Counted from the stretch's first letter, positions 34,547-46,309 are shown. The stretch is 64,000 nt of DNA from Sorex araneus (GCF_027595985.1 NC_073304.1:47719137-47783136), one strand, 5' to 3'. A program made the numbers and translations. Notes: generated by a model not told the origin, from the sequence alone.

Positions 34547-34790
34547 GGCCCCGCTTCTCGCTCTGGTCCCCCGGGTTTCGGCCCGGAGAGTCGAGGGGAG
34601 CAGGAGACGGCTGCGAAGGCACCGGCGACGCGCGGAGAAGGAGGGCGGGCGGGCGCCGAGACGTCCGCAAAGGACGGCGGCCTGCGCCAATCGCGGCCCA
34701 GGCACGGCGGATGCCGGCGACTTCCCACCAATCAAAGCTCCGGCGGGGGAGGTGGGGCCACAACGCGGCACGTCGACGCTCAAATAAACT
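34090..34790 (-). promoter_or_regulatory. RTRAF: RTRAF CpG-island promoter with two CCAAT boxes
   Basis: GC- and CpG-dense segment covering exon 1 and its upstream side, while flanking DNA is AT-rich. CCAAT motifs at 34687-34691 and 34728-34732 (inverted relative to RTRAF) are 41 bp apart and lie 141-186 bp upstream of the ATG, a typical NF-Y spacing. No TATA box is seen. The TSS is probably between about 34560 and 34660. NID2 is not driven from here. Confidence 0.8.
34486..34546 (-). CDS. RTRAF: RTRAF exon 1 coding part (start codon)
   Basis: ATG at 34546-34544 in the context GGCCATGT. Encodes MFRRKLTALDYHNPAGFNCK plus one base. Donor GTGAGG lies at 34485-34480. The start matches the conserved N-terminus of the family. 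Confidence 0.97.
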
Positions 34791-34974
34791 TTATTGTCCG
34801 CTCCCTACTTGTACATTTGACAGAAAGTGACTGTGAAGCCCCTTTTCTGCGGCTTTTGAGCCCGGATCTTCGTTTTTGTCACACTTTTGGATACTGAACA
34901 CTGCAAATAGTTGGTATAGGATTTCTCCTATTGGCCAGAGCCCTCATTAGATTACAGAATTTCTGTTTACTCTT

Positions 34975-35035
34975 TTAAATTCATTCATTCATTCATTGTG
35001 TGCCTGCCACCTATAATATAGGTGTTACTCTAAGA
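34975..35035 (+). repeat. Ancient L2-like fragment
   Basis: TTCATTCATTCATTCATTGT, then GTGCCTGCCACCTATAATAT, resembles the start of the common L2-type block. Weak. Confidence 0.4.
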
Positions 35036-35337
35036 AAACCCGAATACAAACCCTTTTTTGCAAAATTCCTTCAGGACTAGTTGAGCATGATTGTGATATA
35101 CACGCAAACATACGACTAGACTGTATGTTTGTTCCACCAAACATGGAACCTCTAAAATCAGAAAGGTGGTGTGGGTGGGGGGTAGGGAGGGAGGTGGAGA
35201 GGGGGATGGGACTCATTTTTTATTCCTTGGCATCTTCAAAGGGTCCAGCAAATCAAAATTCGTGCTCTTCTCCTTCTAATGCCTCTCTCAAATCCCTCTC
35301 TTCCTGCCACCCGCATAGGGGCTATATTTTTATATAA

Positions 35338-36235
35338 AATATATTTTTTATTTTATAAAGTAGGTCACAATATTTTATTGCGTTTAATATTCAGACACCA
35401 ATCCCACCATCATACACCTTCCCACCACCATATTTCAGGTGTTCCAATATTTTTATATTTTTGTTTTACCTCATTGTTTTTGCTTACTCTGATTTCTTTG
35501 TGCAAGAACAAAGTTCTTAGAACTGAACCCTGTTCATAGGCTTTCATGTTATCTCTTAGTGGCTTTCCCTTTGCTCATTACCATCATGATCATCCCGTTG
35601 ATCGTCGATTTTCTCCAGCGGTCTCAGTACCATCTCCATTCGTCCTAGCCCTGAGATTTTAGAAGCCTCTTTACTCATCCTTCCCAATGGTGCGCATTGG
35701 AGGCTCTTTTAGGGTCAGGGAATGAGACCCATTATTGCTATTGGTTTTGGCATATGAATACACCATGGGGAGCTTGCCAGGTTCTCCCATGCGGGCAAGA
35801 AACCCTCAGTAGCTTGCCAGATTCTCTGAAGGGGAGAATTAGGCTATAAAATGTTGCTTCTGGGAGCTTGGTTTTATAGTCTCTGGATGTTGGCTGTTGA
35901 TGGGATTACATGGCACCCCGGAGACAGTTTCTGGTTGTGACCGCCTAGCTAGAAAATGGGGAACCTGGGCAGAAAAGACCTAGTCATGATCAGAGCAGGC
36001 TTAGAGATCTCAGCCCCGGGTCCCACACACTTGGGTTCCTCTGCCAGTTCCTTCATGCGAGAGGTTCTTCTGAACATGTGGAGAGGGGCCTTGAGCATGG
36101 CTGTGGCTGGGTTCTGGAGGTCTTTGGCTGCTGGTGCTCTGCTTGGGGCAGGGAGGGAAACTCAACCCACCCCCTCCAAGGGACCCCGGTGAAGACAACC
36201 AGGCGCAGGGCAAGAGACTCTGCCCCCCTTTGCTG
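35338..36235 (-). mobile_element. ~900-bp retroposon, antisense, same family as 18357-18941
   Basis: From its 3' end: TTTTATTTTATAAAGTAGGT, CACCAATCCCACCATCATAC and CCTTCCCACCACCATATTTC, matching the complement of 18830-18930. The middle (35580-35850) carries the long-form SINE body (TTTTGGCATATGAATACACC, two GCTTGCCAG blocks). The 5' part (36050-36230; GGGTTCTGGAGGTCTTTGGC, CCCCCTCCAAGGGACCCCGG) matches the complement of 18510-18640. No TSD was found. Confidence 0.7.
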
Positions 36236-36838
36236 CTAGAAATAATTCCGTTTCAGACCGTTCCTGATACAGTCCTTATCTGCTCTCAGAGACTGTATCC
36301 AGCAAGACAGAGCAAGTTCCTATCCTTGCTGGTTTTTTAAGGCTGAGGGAGAGAATTGATACAGTGGGAGTAAAAGACAAACTAGTTAATCTAAGGCTAA
36401 TCTTATCAGATTGTTTTCATCTCAACCACCTGTAAAAGGATTCAATCAAGAATAGATGATTCTTGGAATGGGAAATCAGGATGGGAAATAGTAGCAGATA
36501 AAAGGAACCGCCAGACAGGCTCCCAGACTGCAGAATCAGGTCCAACCCACACAGGAACAGAAGGCGGAATGAGGTAGGACTCATAGATTGGGAAAATTGC
36601 TGAATCAGGCAGGGCTCTCATGCCCAGACTGTGTCAAGTTATTGAACATGGGAGTCTGACCTACGCACACATATCCACGGTCAGAGACAAAGGAAAGTCA
36701 AGACCACAGAGAATCACTGGGGTGCAGTCCTAAAGAGGCCCAATGACAAGAGTTCAGATGAGGAAAGAATACACTGCATAGATAATGGTGTAGGAGTAAG
36801 ATCAGATCTCACACACCGGAGGCAGCCAGGATCTGAAC
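36236..36838. other. Unassigned intergenic stretch
   Basis: Moderately GC-rich, no convincing ORF. It may be further 5' sequence of the 35338-36235 element or an LTR, but no diagnostic motif is seen. Confidence 0.3.
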
Positions 36839-36890
36839 CAGAAAGACACAGACACACACAGACACATAGACACACACGCACACACACACA
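36839..36890. repeat. (CA)-rich microsatellite
   Basis: GACACACACAGACACATAGA, then CACACGCACACACACACATG. Confidence 0.85.
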
Positions 36891-37454
36891 TGCACAACTA
36901 GTGGTGTTATACACATACACTAGTAGATGTCTGAACCTTTTTATTTGAACTGTATAATAAACTTTTATTTCTTAAGGATTTGAGTTTTGTCTGGAAACCT
37001 TCCATACAATTCTCAAGAAATGGCATTTGGGACATGCAATTTTTAAAGATAATTTTGTGATTACAAACAATAATGAAGTACTGATGCCAGATATGTAAAT
37101 AGTCCTAATTAGATTTATAAAGTGATAAATTATGAGAAATATTCTGTCATGTCAGAATATGATATTAAGCAGATGCTGTGAGACCTACAGTTTTCAGTTA
37201 AGATGCTGGAGAGAAAGTCAAGAAAATCGTATTCAAGATTCTTTTTTTTTATTTTTTAAAGAATTTGCTCAAAGCTTTTGCTAAAAATCACCTACTGTAG
37301 TATATGCTAGTTGTATAATGAAAGCAAGCCCAAAATAATAAAGAAGGGGGGAAAATCCAGGAAGGAAAGTAAACATAATAATAGGAAGAAAGAAAAAAAT
37401 AATTAAGGAATGTTACATGCAATTGCAGATAAAGTGTTCTGTAAAAAATTTGAA

Positions 37455-38445
37455 GAAAGGGACCTGAGAGATGGTGCAGCATTGCATGGGGGGAGCTGGA
37501 AGGGGGGGAAGGGGAGGATAGGGAGGGCCTGATCATTGCCAGGTCCCTTAAACACTAACAGAAGTGATCCCTCACCACCACAAGGGGGTGACTCAACCTT
37601 CCCTCCTCCCTCCAACAAAAGTGGAGAAAAGTAGCTTTTAACATTTGTTTTCTGGAATTGATCCTTCCATGCAAAACAAAAGCAAAAACAAAAACAAATC
37701 CCTGTTTGCTCCTGACCTTGTTTTTCTATTTCACAGCCCTACATTGTCTGTCAGACACTTGAAATTATGTCTGATCATCAGCTCTTGTGAGGGGGACATT
37801 GGAAGATTTCAGGTGTAGAATGCTAAATGAACACATCAGAGTTAAGCAGGGGCTAAAGCTAATTTGGGAAAAGAAATAAAGCAGGTTAAAACATTTACCT
37901 GCTGCTGCTGCTCCTCCTCTGCCTCTTCCTCTTCCCCTTTCTTCCTCTTCTTCTTTATTTTATGTTTTGAGAGAGGCAGGGTACGCCCTGCAATGCTCAG
38001 GGCAATCTAACTCAGAACCTTGGTACAAAGCATGCATTCCTGCCTGCTGAAGCACCTCCCAGCCTTCCTTCTCTTTTTATTAATTTTATTTTTCTTTTGC
38101 CCTTTCTAATTGAAGGTGTCCTGTGACCTGTCTTGGACTGTTGAGAGGAAGTGTGATTCCTAAATAATTCTGTGAAGATAAAGCCATTCCTGCACTTGAA
38201 GAAAGTATTTTAAAAAGCCCTAATTATTAAATAATTTGAGTTCTAATCTTTGATCAGAAGTTTGATCTTATTTTTTGGATTTTTTTTTTTTTTGGCGACA
38301 TCCAGAAATGCTCGGGACTTACTCCAGTCTTTGTGTTCAGGGATCACACCTGGCAGTGCTCGGGCTAACATACGTGGTCCTGGTGATTGAGTCCAAGTAT
38401 GCAGCATTTGAGGCAAGTATCTTAATTCCTGGACTATCTTTCCTG
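37455..38445. mobile_element. Old SINE remnants and a pyrimidine-rich tract
   Basis: 37455-37620 (+, weak), CTG/CTC-rich tract 37903-37960, 37970-38066 (-) and 38279-38445 (-; GCGACATCCAGAAATGCTCG, GGTGATTGAGTCCAAGTATG). Sequence at 36900-37450 holds nothing recognisable. Confidence 0.5.
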
Positions 38446-38691
38446 CTTGGTGTCTATTTAATTATTCAACAAAGTTGTTAAGATCCATAGAATGGTTAGG
38501 TTAGATCTCACTTGAGAAGCTGACCTGATTTCTTCATCCTTCTCCCAAAATCCACCCCTTTGTTAAGCTTGCAGATACATATGCTTTAAGAGAGCAGCTT
38601 ATGGGAATTTTATTGTTTATTCCTGTGTCCACTAATCTGAAACCCACCCTTTCTTTCTTTTTCTTTGCCTATAAAAACTTTGGGAGATACT

Positions 38692-39035
38692 CGGGCTGAA
38701 GAGATAGTTTAACAGGCTGAGCAAATGTTTTGTGTATAGGAGGTCAAGGTTCTAGTACCTTCACCACCTGGTCCCTGAGGATTGCCAGAGATGGGAGTAG
38801 CCCCTAAAATCTTCCAGGTGTGGGGGGTGGAGTGATAGCACAGCGGGTAGGGCATTTTTCTTGCACGCAGCTGACCTGGGTTCGATTCCCAGCATCCTAT
38901 ATGGTCCCCTGAGCACCGCCAGGAGTAATTCCTGAGTGCAGAGCCAGGAGTAACCCCTGTGCATCGCAGGTGTGACCCAAAAAAAGCAAAAAAAAAAAAA
39001 CCAAAAAAAACTTTTGGTGTGGCCACAAACTCCCT
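38692..39035 (+). mobile_element. SOR-type SINE nested in an older SINE
   Basis: The old copy (38692-38820) runs to CTTCCAGGTGTGG and resumes after 39012 with CTTTTGGTGTGGCCACAAAC. Between them, 38824-39010 is a young SOR unit (GAGTGATAGCACAGCGGGTA, GACCTGGGTTCGATTCCCAG, A-rich tail). Confidence 0.85.
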
Positions 39036-39243
39036 ACACACAAAACTAAATAGCTTTAGGGCTTATATTATAGGCCAAGACCCCATTTCACCTAGGTTAG
39101 ATTTCTTTATCTTACATGATCTTATATGATATCAGAAACAGTAAGGAAGTCTTCAAGCAGAGGGACAGAATGATTTAAATTAAACCAAAGAAAGTCCTTG
39201 TGTTCCTATAAACATTGGTTATTCAAATATGTTTCTTTTATAT

Positions 39244-40400
39244 TTGTTTATTTGGGGGGTCACACTCAGCAGTACTCAGGTCTACTCCTGGCTCTGTACT
39301 CAGGGATCACTCCTGGTGGAGCTTGGGAAATTTAAGTAATGAAAAGGTGACAGTTTCAGCATTATTATGCCTACAAGACAAAAAATCAGAGAAACAGCTG
39401 TCTCTTTAAAGGTTATTTTTCACAATTTGCAACAATTTTTAAACATTTAGCATTTTTCTTAGACCCTTGTGTTAAAATCCAGAAAACAGTATCCAGAACA
39501 TGTTGATAATAGAAATGCACACAAAAGTTTCTGTGTTGTACAGGAAAACAGGTTTGATTTTCTAATGAATGTTATCAAATTAGTACTCCATTGCATTAGA
39601 CATTTTTAACAAATTGTAAAGGAAAAGAAGGTATTTTTTCCTGGGAGTTTCCCAAAGAGAGAATAGCTCTTTCACTCATGAGACACTTTGTTAATTTTGA
39701 AGACTTGCTTTTAAAAACCCGGTTTTTAAAAGCCAGTCTCTGAAATTTCATGATTTAGCATTCAGAGCAAAGAACTGGGTCTGGAGAGATAGTATAGAGG
39801 TTAAAGTGCTTGCCTTGCTTGCAGGCACCCCCAGTTTGATTCCTGGCACCACATATAGTCCCCAAAACACCTCTTAGAGTGATCCCTGAGCTCAGGGTCA
39901 GAAGTAAGGGCTGATTACAACTTACCTCCCCCTCATCCCTCTCCTAGAAAGCAAGAAAGATATATTTTTGTTTTGGTTTTGCATTTTTGGCTGCTGGGGT
40001 CATATCCAGCAGTGCTCAGGAATCCCTTCCAGGAATGCACAAAAGACCATCCAGTCCCACAAATCAAACCCAGACCCCATGCATACAAAGCACGTGCTCA
40101 GCTCCTGAGCTATTAGGCCAGATAATTATATTTTCAATCATAGAAAATGGATAGGAATAAATAAAAATTTACCTAGTTAGGCAAGGAGCTTGAAGCATTT
40201 ACCTTCTTGACTTGTGGGGGAAAGTTTGTCTGACAGTAATAACAACGGACGATAACAATGATAAGAGGTGGAGAAAGAGGTTGGGGAGATGACTAAAAGG
40301 GCTAGTGCACGTGTTTTGCATGCTGGAGAGGTTTGGATCCCTGCCAGCGGGGTGCTGTGGTGGCAGTAGCACCATTGGTATAACCAAAGTAACCAAAAAG
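39244..40400. mobile_element. SINE cluster: 39244-39330 (-), 39778-39950 (+), 39970-40122 (-), 40285-40400 (+)
   Basis: Key matches are GTCACACTCAGCAGTACTCA; GGTCTGGAGAGATAGTATAG with CAGTTTGATTCCTGGCACCA; GGGGTCATATCCAGCAGTGC; and the truncated GAGGTTTGGATCCCTGCCAG. Sequence between 39340 and 39770 is unique. Confidence 0.65.
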
Positions 40401-40799
40401 TCATCAAACAGACAAAAAGGTAGAGAGCGAATATTCCCAAAGTTTCTGGGGAGTACCTATCGCCAACTGATCAGTTATGTGAGCCAGTGCAACTGTGTTC
40501 AATGCTTAAGTTAACTTGCTGTGGGTTGTTCTCATGAAACAATGTTAATATAAGCACAGACTCCAGGGAGGGAGAGTGAAAATAGAGGTTCACTCCCTAA
40601 GTGAAGAGACTTAAAGCTTACCTTAGAAATGTCATATCAAAGCCTTGAAGATCAGAGGAACCACAAAGAGAAACAAAGACCTGGGGTACATAAATCAGCC
40701 TGGCTGCTGAAGAATTTGGGGCCTGTTGAAATTGATGAGAGATGTAACTTAGGAAAGAAACCTGGTCAGCCAATCCCCACAGATGCCTAGTTTTATATA

Positions 40800-40925
40800 A
40801 AATTTATTATTTTTGAATTAGGAATTCATTGATTGAGATTCTTTGATTTGCAACACTATTAAGAATAGTTTGCATGCATATAATTCCAACATCACACCCA
40901 TCACTATGTACTCACCCATTTTTGA
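40800..40925 (-). mobile_element. Old L1 3' tail fragment
   Basis: TTCATTGATTGAGATTCTTT, then ATAATTCCAACATCACACCC, resembles the diverged antisense L1 tail. Confidence 0.45.
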
Positions 40926-41220
40926 GAAGTTTGGGGAGAGCTCAGTGGCAAAGGCACCAGCCTTAAAGGTCTGAGGCTGGTGGGCTGTGAACTTAGTCCC
41001 TGGCAGAGCAGCTGCACTCCTGCTTCCAAGAGTGTGATCCCAGCAACTCTTTTGTTTTAAACCCCAGTCTACAACACAGGTGTGATGTCCAGTGTATCAC
41101 AGCTGAGTGGGTAAGCACTCAACCAACATGAGAATAGTCCCTAGTGAGCACCTGTCTCCCAGTGTATGCAACTTCTAATCATCACAACAACAATAAAGGG
41201 CAGTGGAATATATTACTTTG

Positions 41221-41385
41221 TTGGCTTTTGAGGTCACACCCAGTGAGGCACAGGGGTTACTCCTGGATCTGCACTCAGAATTACTCCTGGCAGTGCTGGA
41301 GGACTCTATGGGATGCTGGCGATCGAACCCAGGCCGGCCACATGCAAGACAAATGCCCTACCGGCTGTACTATAACTCCAGCCAC
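41221..41385 (-). mobile_element. SOR-type SINE
   Basis: AGGTCACACCCAGTGAGGCA, GATGCTGGCGATCGAACCCA and GTACTATAACTCCAGCC. Confidence 0.9.
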
Positions 41386-41519
41386 GAAATATATATTTAA
41401 ATTAAAAGAAAATTATTTTGAACCAAAGGCAACTAAGAAGCAGTAAAACTAGAACCACTTGCTTTTCTTTCTAGAAGGATATTGTTGTTGGAGATAGACA
41501 CTCAGCAGTCCAAAAGATG

Positions 41520-41696
41520 TACCAAAGCAGTGTTTCTTAATACTTTTCTGACATGGCTCCCTTTCAAATTTCTTTCTTCCCCTCATCTAATGCCATTAGC
41601 TACTCATTTACCTTTTTGTCACCTGTAACCCCTGGGATTGTCCTGGGAACTTATACAGAGCTTTATGGCCCCCAGTTGAGAAACACTGTACTAGAG
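41520..41696. mobile_element. hAT-type MITE with terminal inverted repeats
   Basis: Element 41528-41688 (161 bp). It begins CAGTGTTTCTTAA and ends TTGAGAAACACTG (12 of 13 inverted-repeat positions match). Flanking 8-mers TACCAAAG (41520-41527) and TACTAGAG (41689-41696) match at 6 of 8, as expected for an aged hAT TSD. Not coding. Confidence 0.8.
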
Positions 41697-41715
41697 AAAT
41701 CTGCAAACAAACCTT

Positions 41716-42256
41716 ACTCCAGGGAGAGCTTGGGGGTAGAATATCTGCCTTGCAAGTGTGATGCCAGTGAGGCTGCAAATTTTATTCCCAGAACCATCTC
41801 AAGTATTACAGTGAAATCTCAATGGCTCTTCATTTTGGGATCCCTAGTACTCCTGCAAAGTATGAGATGTCTAATGCACAACAATCAATTGTATGCAAGT
41901 AGCACAATTAAGTGTGTGACCCCTCTTGAGCACCACAACTGAGAGCTGCTAGTTCTGTAATCAAGAATTTCTTCTATAAAAACAAGGGGAGAGGAAGAGG
42001 AATATGTAAATGACTAAGATTTGAAAATATTTCCTCCTGGACCAAACTCTAGCTAAGCTCCTCTTAGTCCTCTTGATATATAAAGGCTTGATTCAGGCTG
42101 GAGAGATCATATGGGAGGTAAGCCACTTGTCTCGTATGCAGCTGTACTCGGTTGGATCCTTGGCACCATGTATGGCACACTACCAGTGGTGATGCCTGAA
42201 CACAGAACCAAGAGTATTCCTGAGTACCATGGGGTGTGGCCCAAACCACCGCTTCC
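41716..42256 (+). mobile_element. Two SINE copies (41716-41830 weak, 42096-42256)
   Basis: The second copy has AGGCTGGAGAGATCATATGG, TTGGATCCTTGGCACCATGT and GGGGTGTGGCCCAAAC. Confidence 0.7.
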
Positions 42257-42809
42257 CCAAATAAAGACTTGATCATACTCAATTTTTTTTCTCACAGTTC
42301 TAAGATATATCTGGAAGATGACTTCATCCCTCCTTTAAGTAGTTGCTTGAGAAAATTTGAAGCTGTCACAGAAATTTATGCCATTTGTTCTAGTTGTCAC
42401 CTGAGGACTGGTCTCTGTCTCTCCAGCTCTATGTAAAAATGGAATTTTAATTTCCAGAGTCAAGGTATACGGCTAGCTTGATGGCATTTATGATGAGTCT
42501 CCCTTTGCAATTTTGCACTATTGTCCTTTCTCCCTTTTCACTCATTCACCCCTCAACCACACGGTTACCTCCATAAACTCAGGTTGAGTTTGGTTCATGT
42601 AGGACTTCTTTCTGCATAGAAGAACTTTTGAAAAACTGCAAAAGTACTTGGTGATTAAAGTCTATCCTTATCACTTTAAGTACTGTCTGGCTTTGTTCAA
42701 CTGACAAAGTACCAGAAATCTGGTATCACTCTGTATGCTACAGAGGCCCATTTAAGCAGGATTTTGCAGATAACAAGCTGGAAGCTGAGTTTTGTTACTG
42801 TTATTGTTG

Positions 42810-42931
42810 TGATTTAGTATTGGAGTCTACACCCAGCCGTGTACTCAGGGGACCATGCAGTGCCCGGGACCAACCCAGCGACTTTCTCATGCAAAACATG
42901 CATGGGCTCAGCCAGTAATCTCTCTAGTCCT
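42810..42931 (-). mobile_element. SINE, partial
   Basis: CTACACCCAGCCGTGTACTC and CAGTAATCTCTCTAGTCC. Flanking 42257-42809 and 42935-43545 show no recognised feature. Confidence 0.65.
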
Positions 42932-43548
42932 GTGAGCTGGGTTTTAAAATATGCTACTTACGATATGCTACTGTATGGAGAACAGAACATAGCTGGTAAG
43001 GGGAATTAAAAGCTGGGAGACTAGTCACTGGCTGCTGAATGGTTAGGTGGAGGACCATCGTGGATATCCAGGCTGTGCACATTATCTGGTGCATTATGTA
43101 CGTGCACATTAGTATTTGAAAATTACCCTTTACTCTCTTTCCAGCCATTGGGGGGAAGGGCAGTAATTGAGAATCATTCTTCTGTATAGTCCCTTTAATA
43201 CTTCTCATTTATTACTCAGCATTGCTGGAAGAGCTAGATAGCCATTTGGATAATTTTTCAATTATAGAAAAGTGAATCCTAAGGCTGAGAGAAGAAAAAT
43301 CTTAGGAAGAAAAAAATATAGCTGCTTCAGGTCAAGAAAAATTACAGCTCCCCTAGGGTAATTCACCATTTGAGCAAATTTCCTTATTTTCCAGGGAGAG
43401 AACAACCTCAATTCCTCTCCTAAGCTCAGAAAAAGCATGGAGAATTCTGTTTCGCCTTTTTGTCTTACATTCTGTTTCTGATTTTCCTCTTAGCTTTCTG
43501 GAGAACGTGTGCACGTGCTACTACGTTGCTTGTGGCTTAATGATAAAG

Positions 43549-43549
<1 letters not shown>

Positions 43550-43591
<42 letters not shown>
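43550..43591. repeat. (GT)n microsatellite
   Basis: About 20 uninterrupted GT units. Confidence 0.95.
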
Positions 43592-43593
<2 letters not shown>

Positions 43594-44142
43594 GGGGTAA
43601 ATTTGCACTTTCTACTTATTACCATTTTATTTCTGTCTATGTTTTGTGTTTGCTGGTACTTTCTACTTTTGTTTTGGCAAGCGAGAGCAGCAGCTGCCTC
43701 CAGGGAATTTCATGTTCTGTCCCTAATTCAAGGCTGGGGCTGGCCAGGATGAAAGCAGGAACAAATGCAGGAGAAAAGCAATCTCTCTTACCCTCCCCAT
43801 CTCTAAACACAGTCTCCCTGATGGTGTTGCTGGAGCCAAGACTGGCCCTCACGGTTCCCACTAATGACTATGTAGGAATAAATAATCTGGGCTGTTAATG
43901 AGGATTTGAGTGATTGCCCCCACAAGTCAGCTTTCCAGCAGCCTGTGGCTCCAGAGCTTTGAGAAGTGTGTGTGTCTCAGAAGCAGCTGCCATTTTCACA
44001 TTCCTTCCTCGAAGGCAGGACATTTTTAAAAAATGAGGATAAAGCCGCTTCTGATAATGGGCCTCTTGGGTGGCACCCCTGGAAAATAAAGTAGGTCCCA
44101 GCCTGTCTACTCTGAGCTGGAGAAAGTGAAAAAAAAATCTAC

Positions 44143-44343
44143 AAAGATGAAGAGGAGGGGCTGGAGCAATAGCACAGTGGGTAGGGCGTTTACCTTGCAT
44201 GCAGCCGACCCACGTTCAAATCCAGCATCCCATATGGTCCCCCAAGCACCACCAGGAGTAATTTCTGAGTGCATGAGCCAGGAGTAACCCCTGTGCAATG
44301 CCGGGTGTGACCCCAAAAGAAAAAAACAAAAAGATGAAGAGGA
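44143..44343 (+). mobile_element. SOR-type SINE with exact 14-bp TSD
   Basis: AAAGATGAAGAGGA at 44143-44156 and 44330-44343 flank GGGGCTGGAGCAATAGCACA ... GGGTGTGACCCCAAAAG-A(n). Confidence 0.95.
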
Positions 44344-45180
44344 ACTCTGCCTTGAACCTCACTTGCACAGAATAAAAGTTCAACCCTAGTTAATGCATAT
44401 GACAAATCCGTTTTGATCTCTTTGGCCAAACATTGACCCTGAATGTTGGGGAGCCTTTGAAACACCAAGAGGTGGCAATTCAGTGCAGCAACCCCCAACC
44501 TCCATAGGCCTCCTGGGTCCTTCAGTGCTGTTAGTCTGCCATCAGTGCTCAGCCACTGCTAGGCCAGCCTCAGGCCCTCACATCCTGACTCCCTCTGCCA
44601 GACCTTTACTGTCCTCAGTGCTATGGAGTCACTCCTCTGCTCCTGCACCATCAAAGGGACACAAAGGGCATTTCTGTGACCCCCTGGGGTTCAGGGACCT
44701 CAATGCTGATTATTCCGGCTTCACTGACCTGTGAAATGGAACAGCTTAACTGCATCTGCCAACATCAAAGGCTGCAGACAGGAGGCACACCTTACTGCTG
44801 TTTGGTTTGTATTATCCACCGAATAACAAAGATTCGAGCCAACATCTGAAAAAAAAATCAGAAAATTTTCATTTGTTTCAGATCTTCACCCATCCTTTTC
44901 TGTCTCCCTGTATTCTCTGAGCCTTCAAACAGGTTTCTTACAGATAATAGCTGAAACAATCTGCCCCAATATACCACAGAAGAAATGATTGATGAAAGAT
45001 AGCCACAGGTGTCTCTATTGATGCCAAAGTCAATCTGACAGTTCCTAGTGCTCTGAATTAGAACCTTGAGATACTTTCAGAAGCACAAGAAAAAGCACAG
45101 GTTACAATCTGCTTGTTCTTTGACTATTCACTTGCACCCAAGAACTGGTGATCCAAAATTTGGTAATTCCTGTAATTCCT

Positions 45181-45456
45181 GATTATCTTTCTTAGCATCA
45201 TAGCATTGCCGTCCCATTGCTCATCGATTTGCTCAAACGGACACCAGTAACGTCTCCACTGTGAGACTTGTTGTTACTGTTTTTGGCATATTGAATATGC
45301 CACAAGTAGCTTGCCAGGCTCTGCTGTGTGGAAGGGATACTCTCGGTAGCTTGCCAGGCTTTCCAAGAGGGACGGAGGAATCAAACCCGGGTCAGCCGTG
45401 TGCAAGGCAAACACCCTACCTGCTATGCTATTGCTCCAGCTCGATTCTCTTTCTTA
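45181..45456 (-). mobile_element. Long-form SINE, antisense, with TSD
   Basis: GATTATCTTTCTTA (45181-45194) and GATTCTCTTTCTTA (45443-45456), 13/14, flank the element. It carries CCATTGCTCATCGATTTGCT, TACTGTTTTTGGCATATTGA, two GTAGCTTGCCAGGCT blocks and GCTATTGCTCCAGCTC (head). No poly-T lies at the 3' end side. Confidence 0.9.
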
Positions 45457-46026
45457 CTAAAATAAATAAATAAAACCAAAAGGAAAAACACCCCCTCCCA
45501 AAAGCAGGGGGCAGGGATTAAGACAATTTTATTTCATGTGACTGATCCTGCATCAATCTCTGATAACACCACTTGGCCCTTGGACACTACTGGCTATGAG
45601 CCCTCTAGACTCCACTTCAATAAATAAATTGGGATAAAGAGGTCAGAGGATCATGAAATGCAAAACAGCACTTCTCATTCAGAGACTGCTGGTGGGAGTT
45701 TCTCCAGATTTAGAGAGATGATGAGTAACACTATGCCCCTAGAGAATATAAACTCTACATTCTTGTAAACCGGGTTATTTGAGTTTAAAAAAATTTTTTT
45801 AAGAAAATGGAAAGTATTCTAAGGACTAGAATTAGGAGCTGTTTGGGAGGGAGACTGGGACTTGGAAAATCTTACAAAAACATTAAGGAGCTCCCTGAAA
45901 TTAAAGGAAGTCAGACCATTTCTTTTAGATTATATTTTATGTCAAGATATCTGTAAAATTTGTTGCATTTATTAAATGTTTGTGATTTACTGCTTTTGCT
46001 TCAGGGGGAGGTTGCTTATTTGTTTT

Positions 46027-46306
46027 AAAAAATTATTGAATCTGGGGGCTGGAACGATAGCACAGCGGGTAGGGCGTTTGCCTTGCTTGCGGCTGACCTG
46101 GGTTCGATTCCCAGCATCCCATATGGTCCCCCAAGCACTGCCAGGAGTAATTCCTGAGTGCAGAGCCAGGAGTAACCCCTGTGCATCACCAGGTGTGACC
46201 CAAAAAGCAAAAAAAAAAATTATTGAATCACTGTGAGATACAAAGTTTTTCATTTTGAGGTTTCAGTCATGTAATGTTCCAACACCAAGCCCACCACCAA
46301 AGTTAC
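46027..46306. mobile_element. SOR SINE (+) inserted into an antisense L1 tail, 16-bp TSD
   Basis: TSD AAAAAATTATTGAATC at 46027-46042 and 46214-46229; SINE body 46043-46213. The interrupted target is the L1 tail (ATTATTGAATC|ACTGTGAGAT ... CCAACACCAAGCCCACCACC), continuing to about 46306. Confidence 0.93.
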
Positions 46307-46309
46307 TTT

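Noticed and set aside
34237-34897. Several overlapping GC-rich ORFs up to 135 residues
   Set aside because: CpG-island sequence lacks stop codons; only the RTRAF exon 1 frame is supported by conserved protein sequence.
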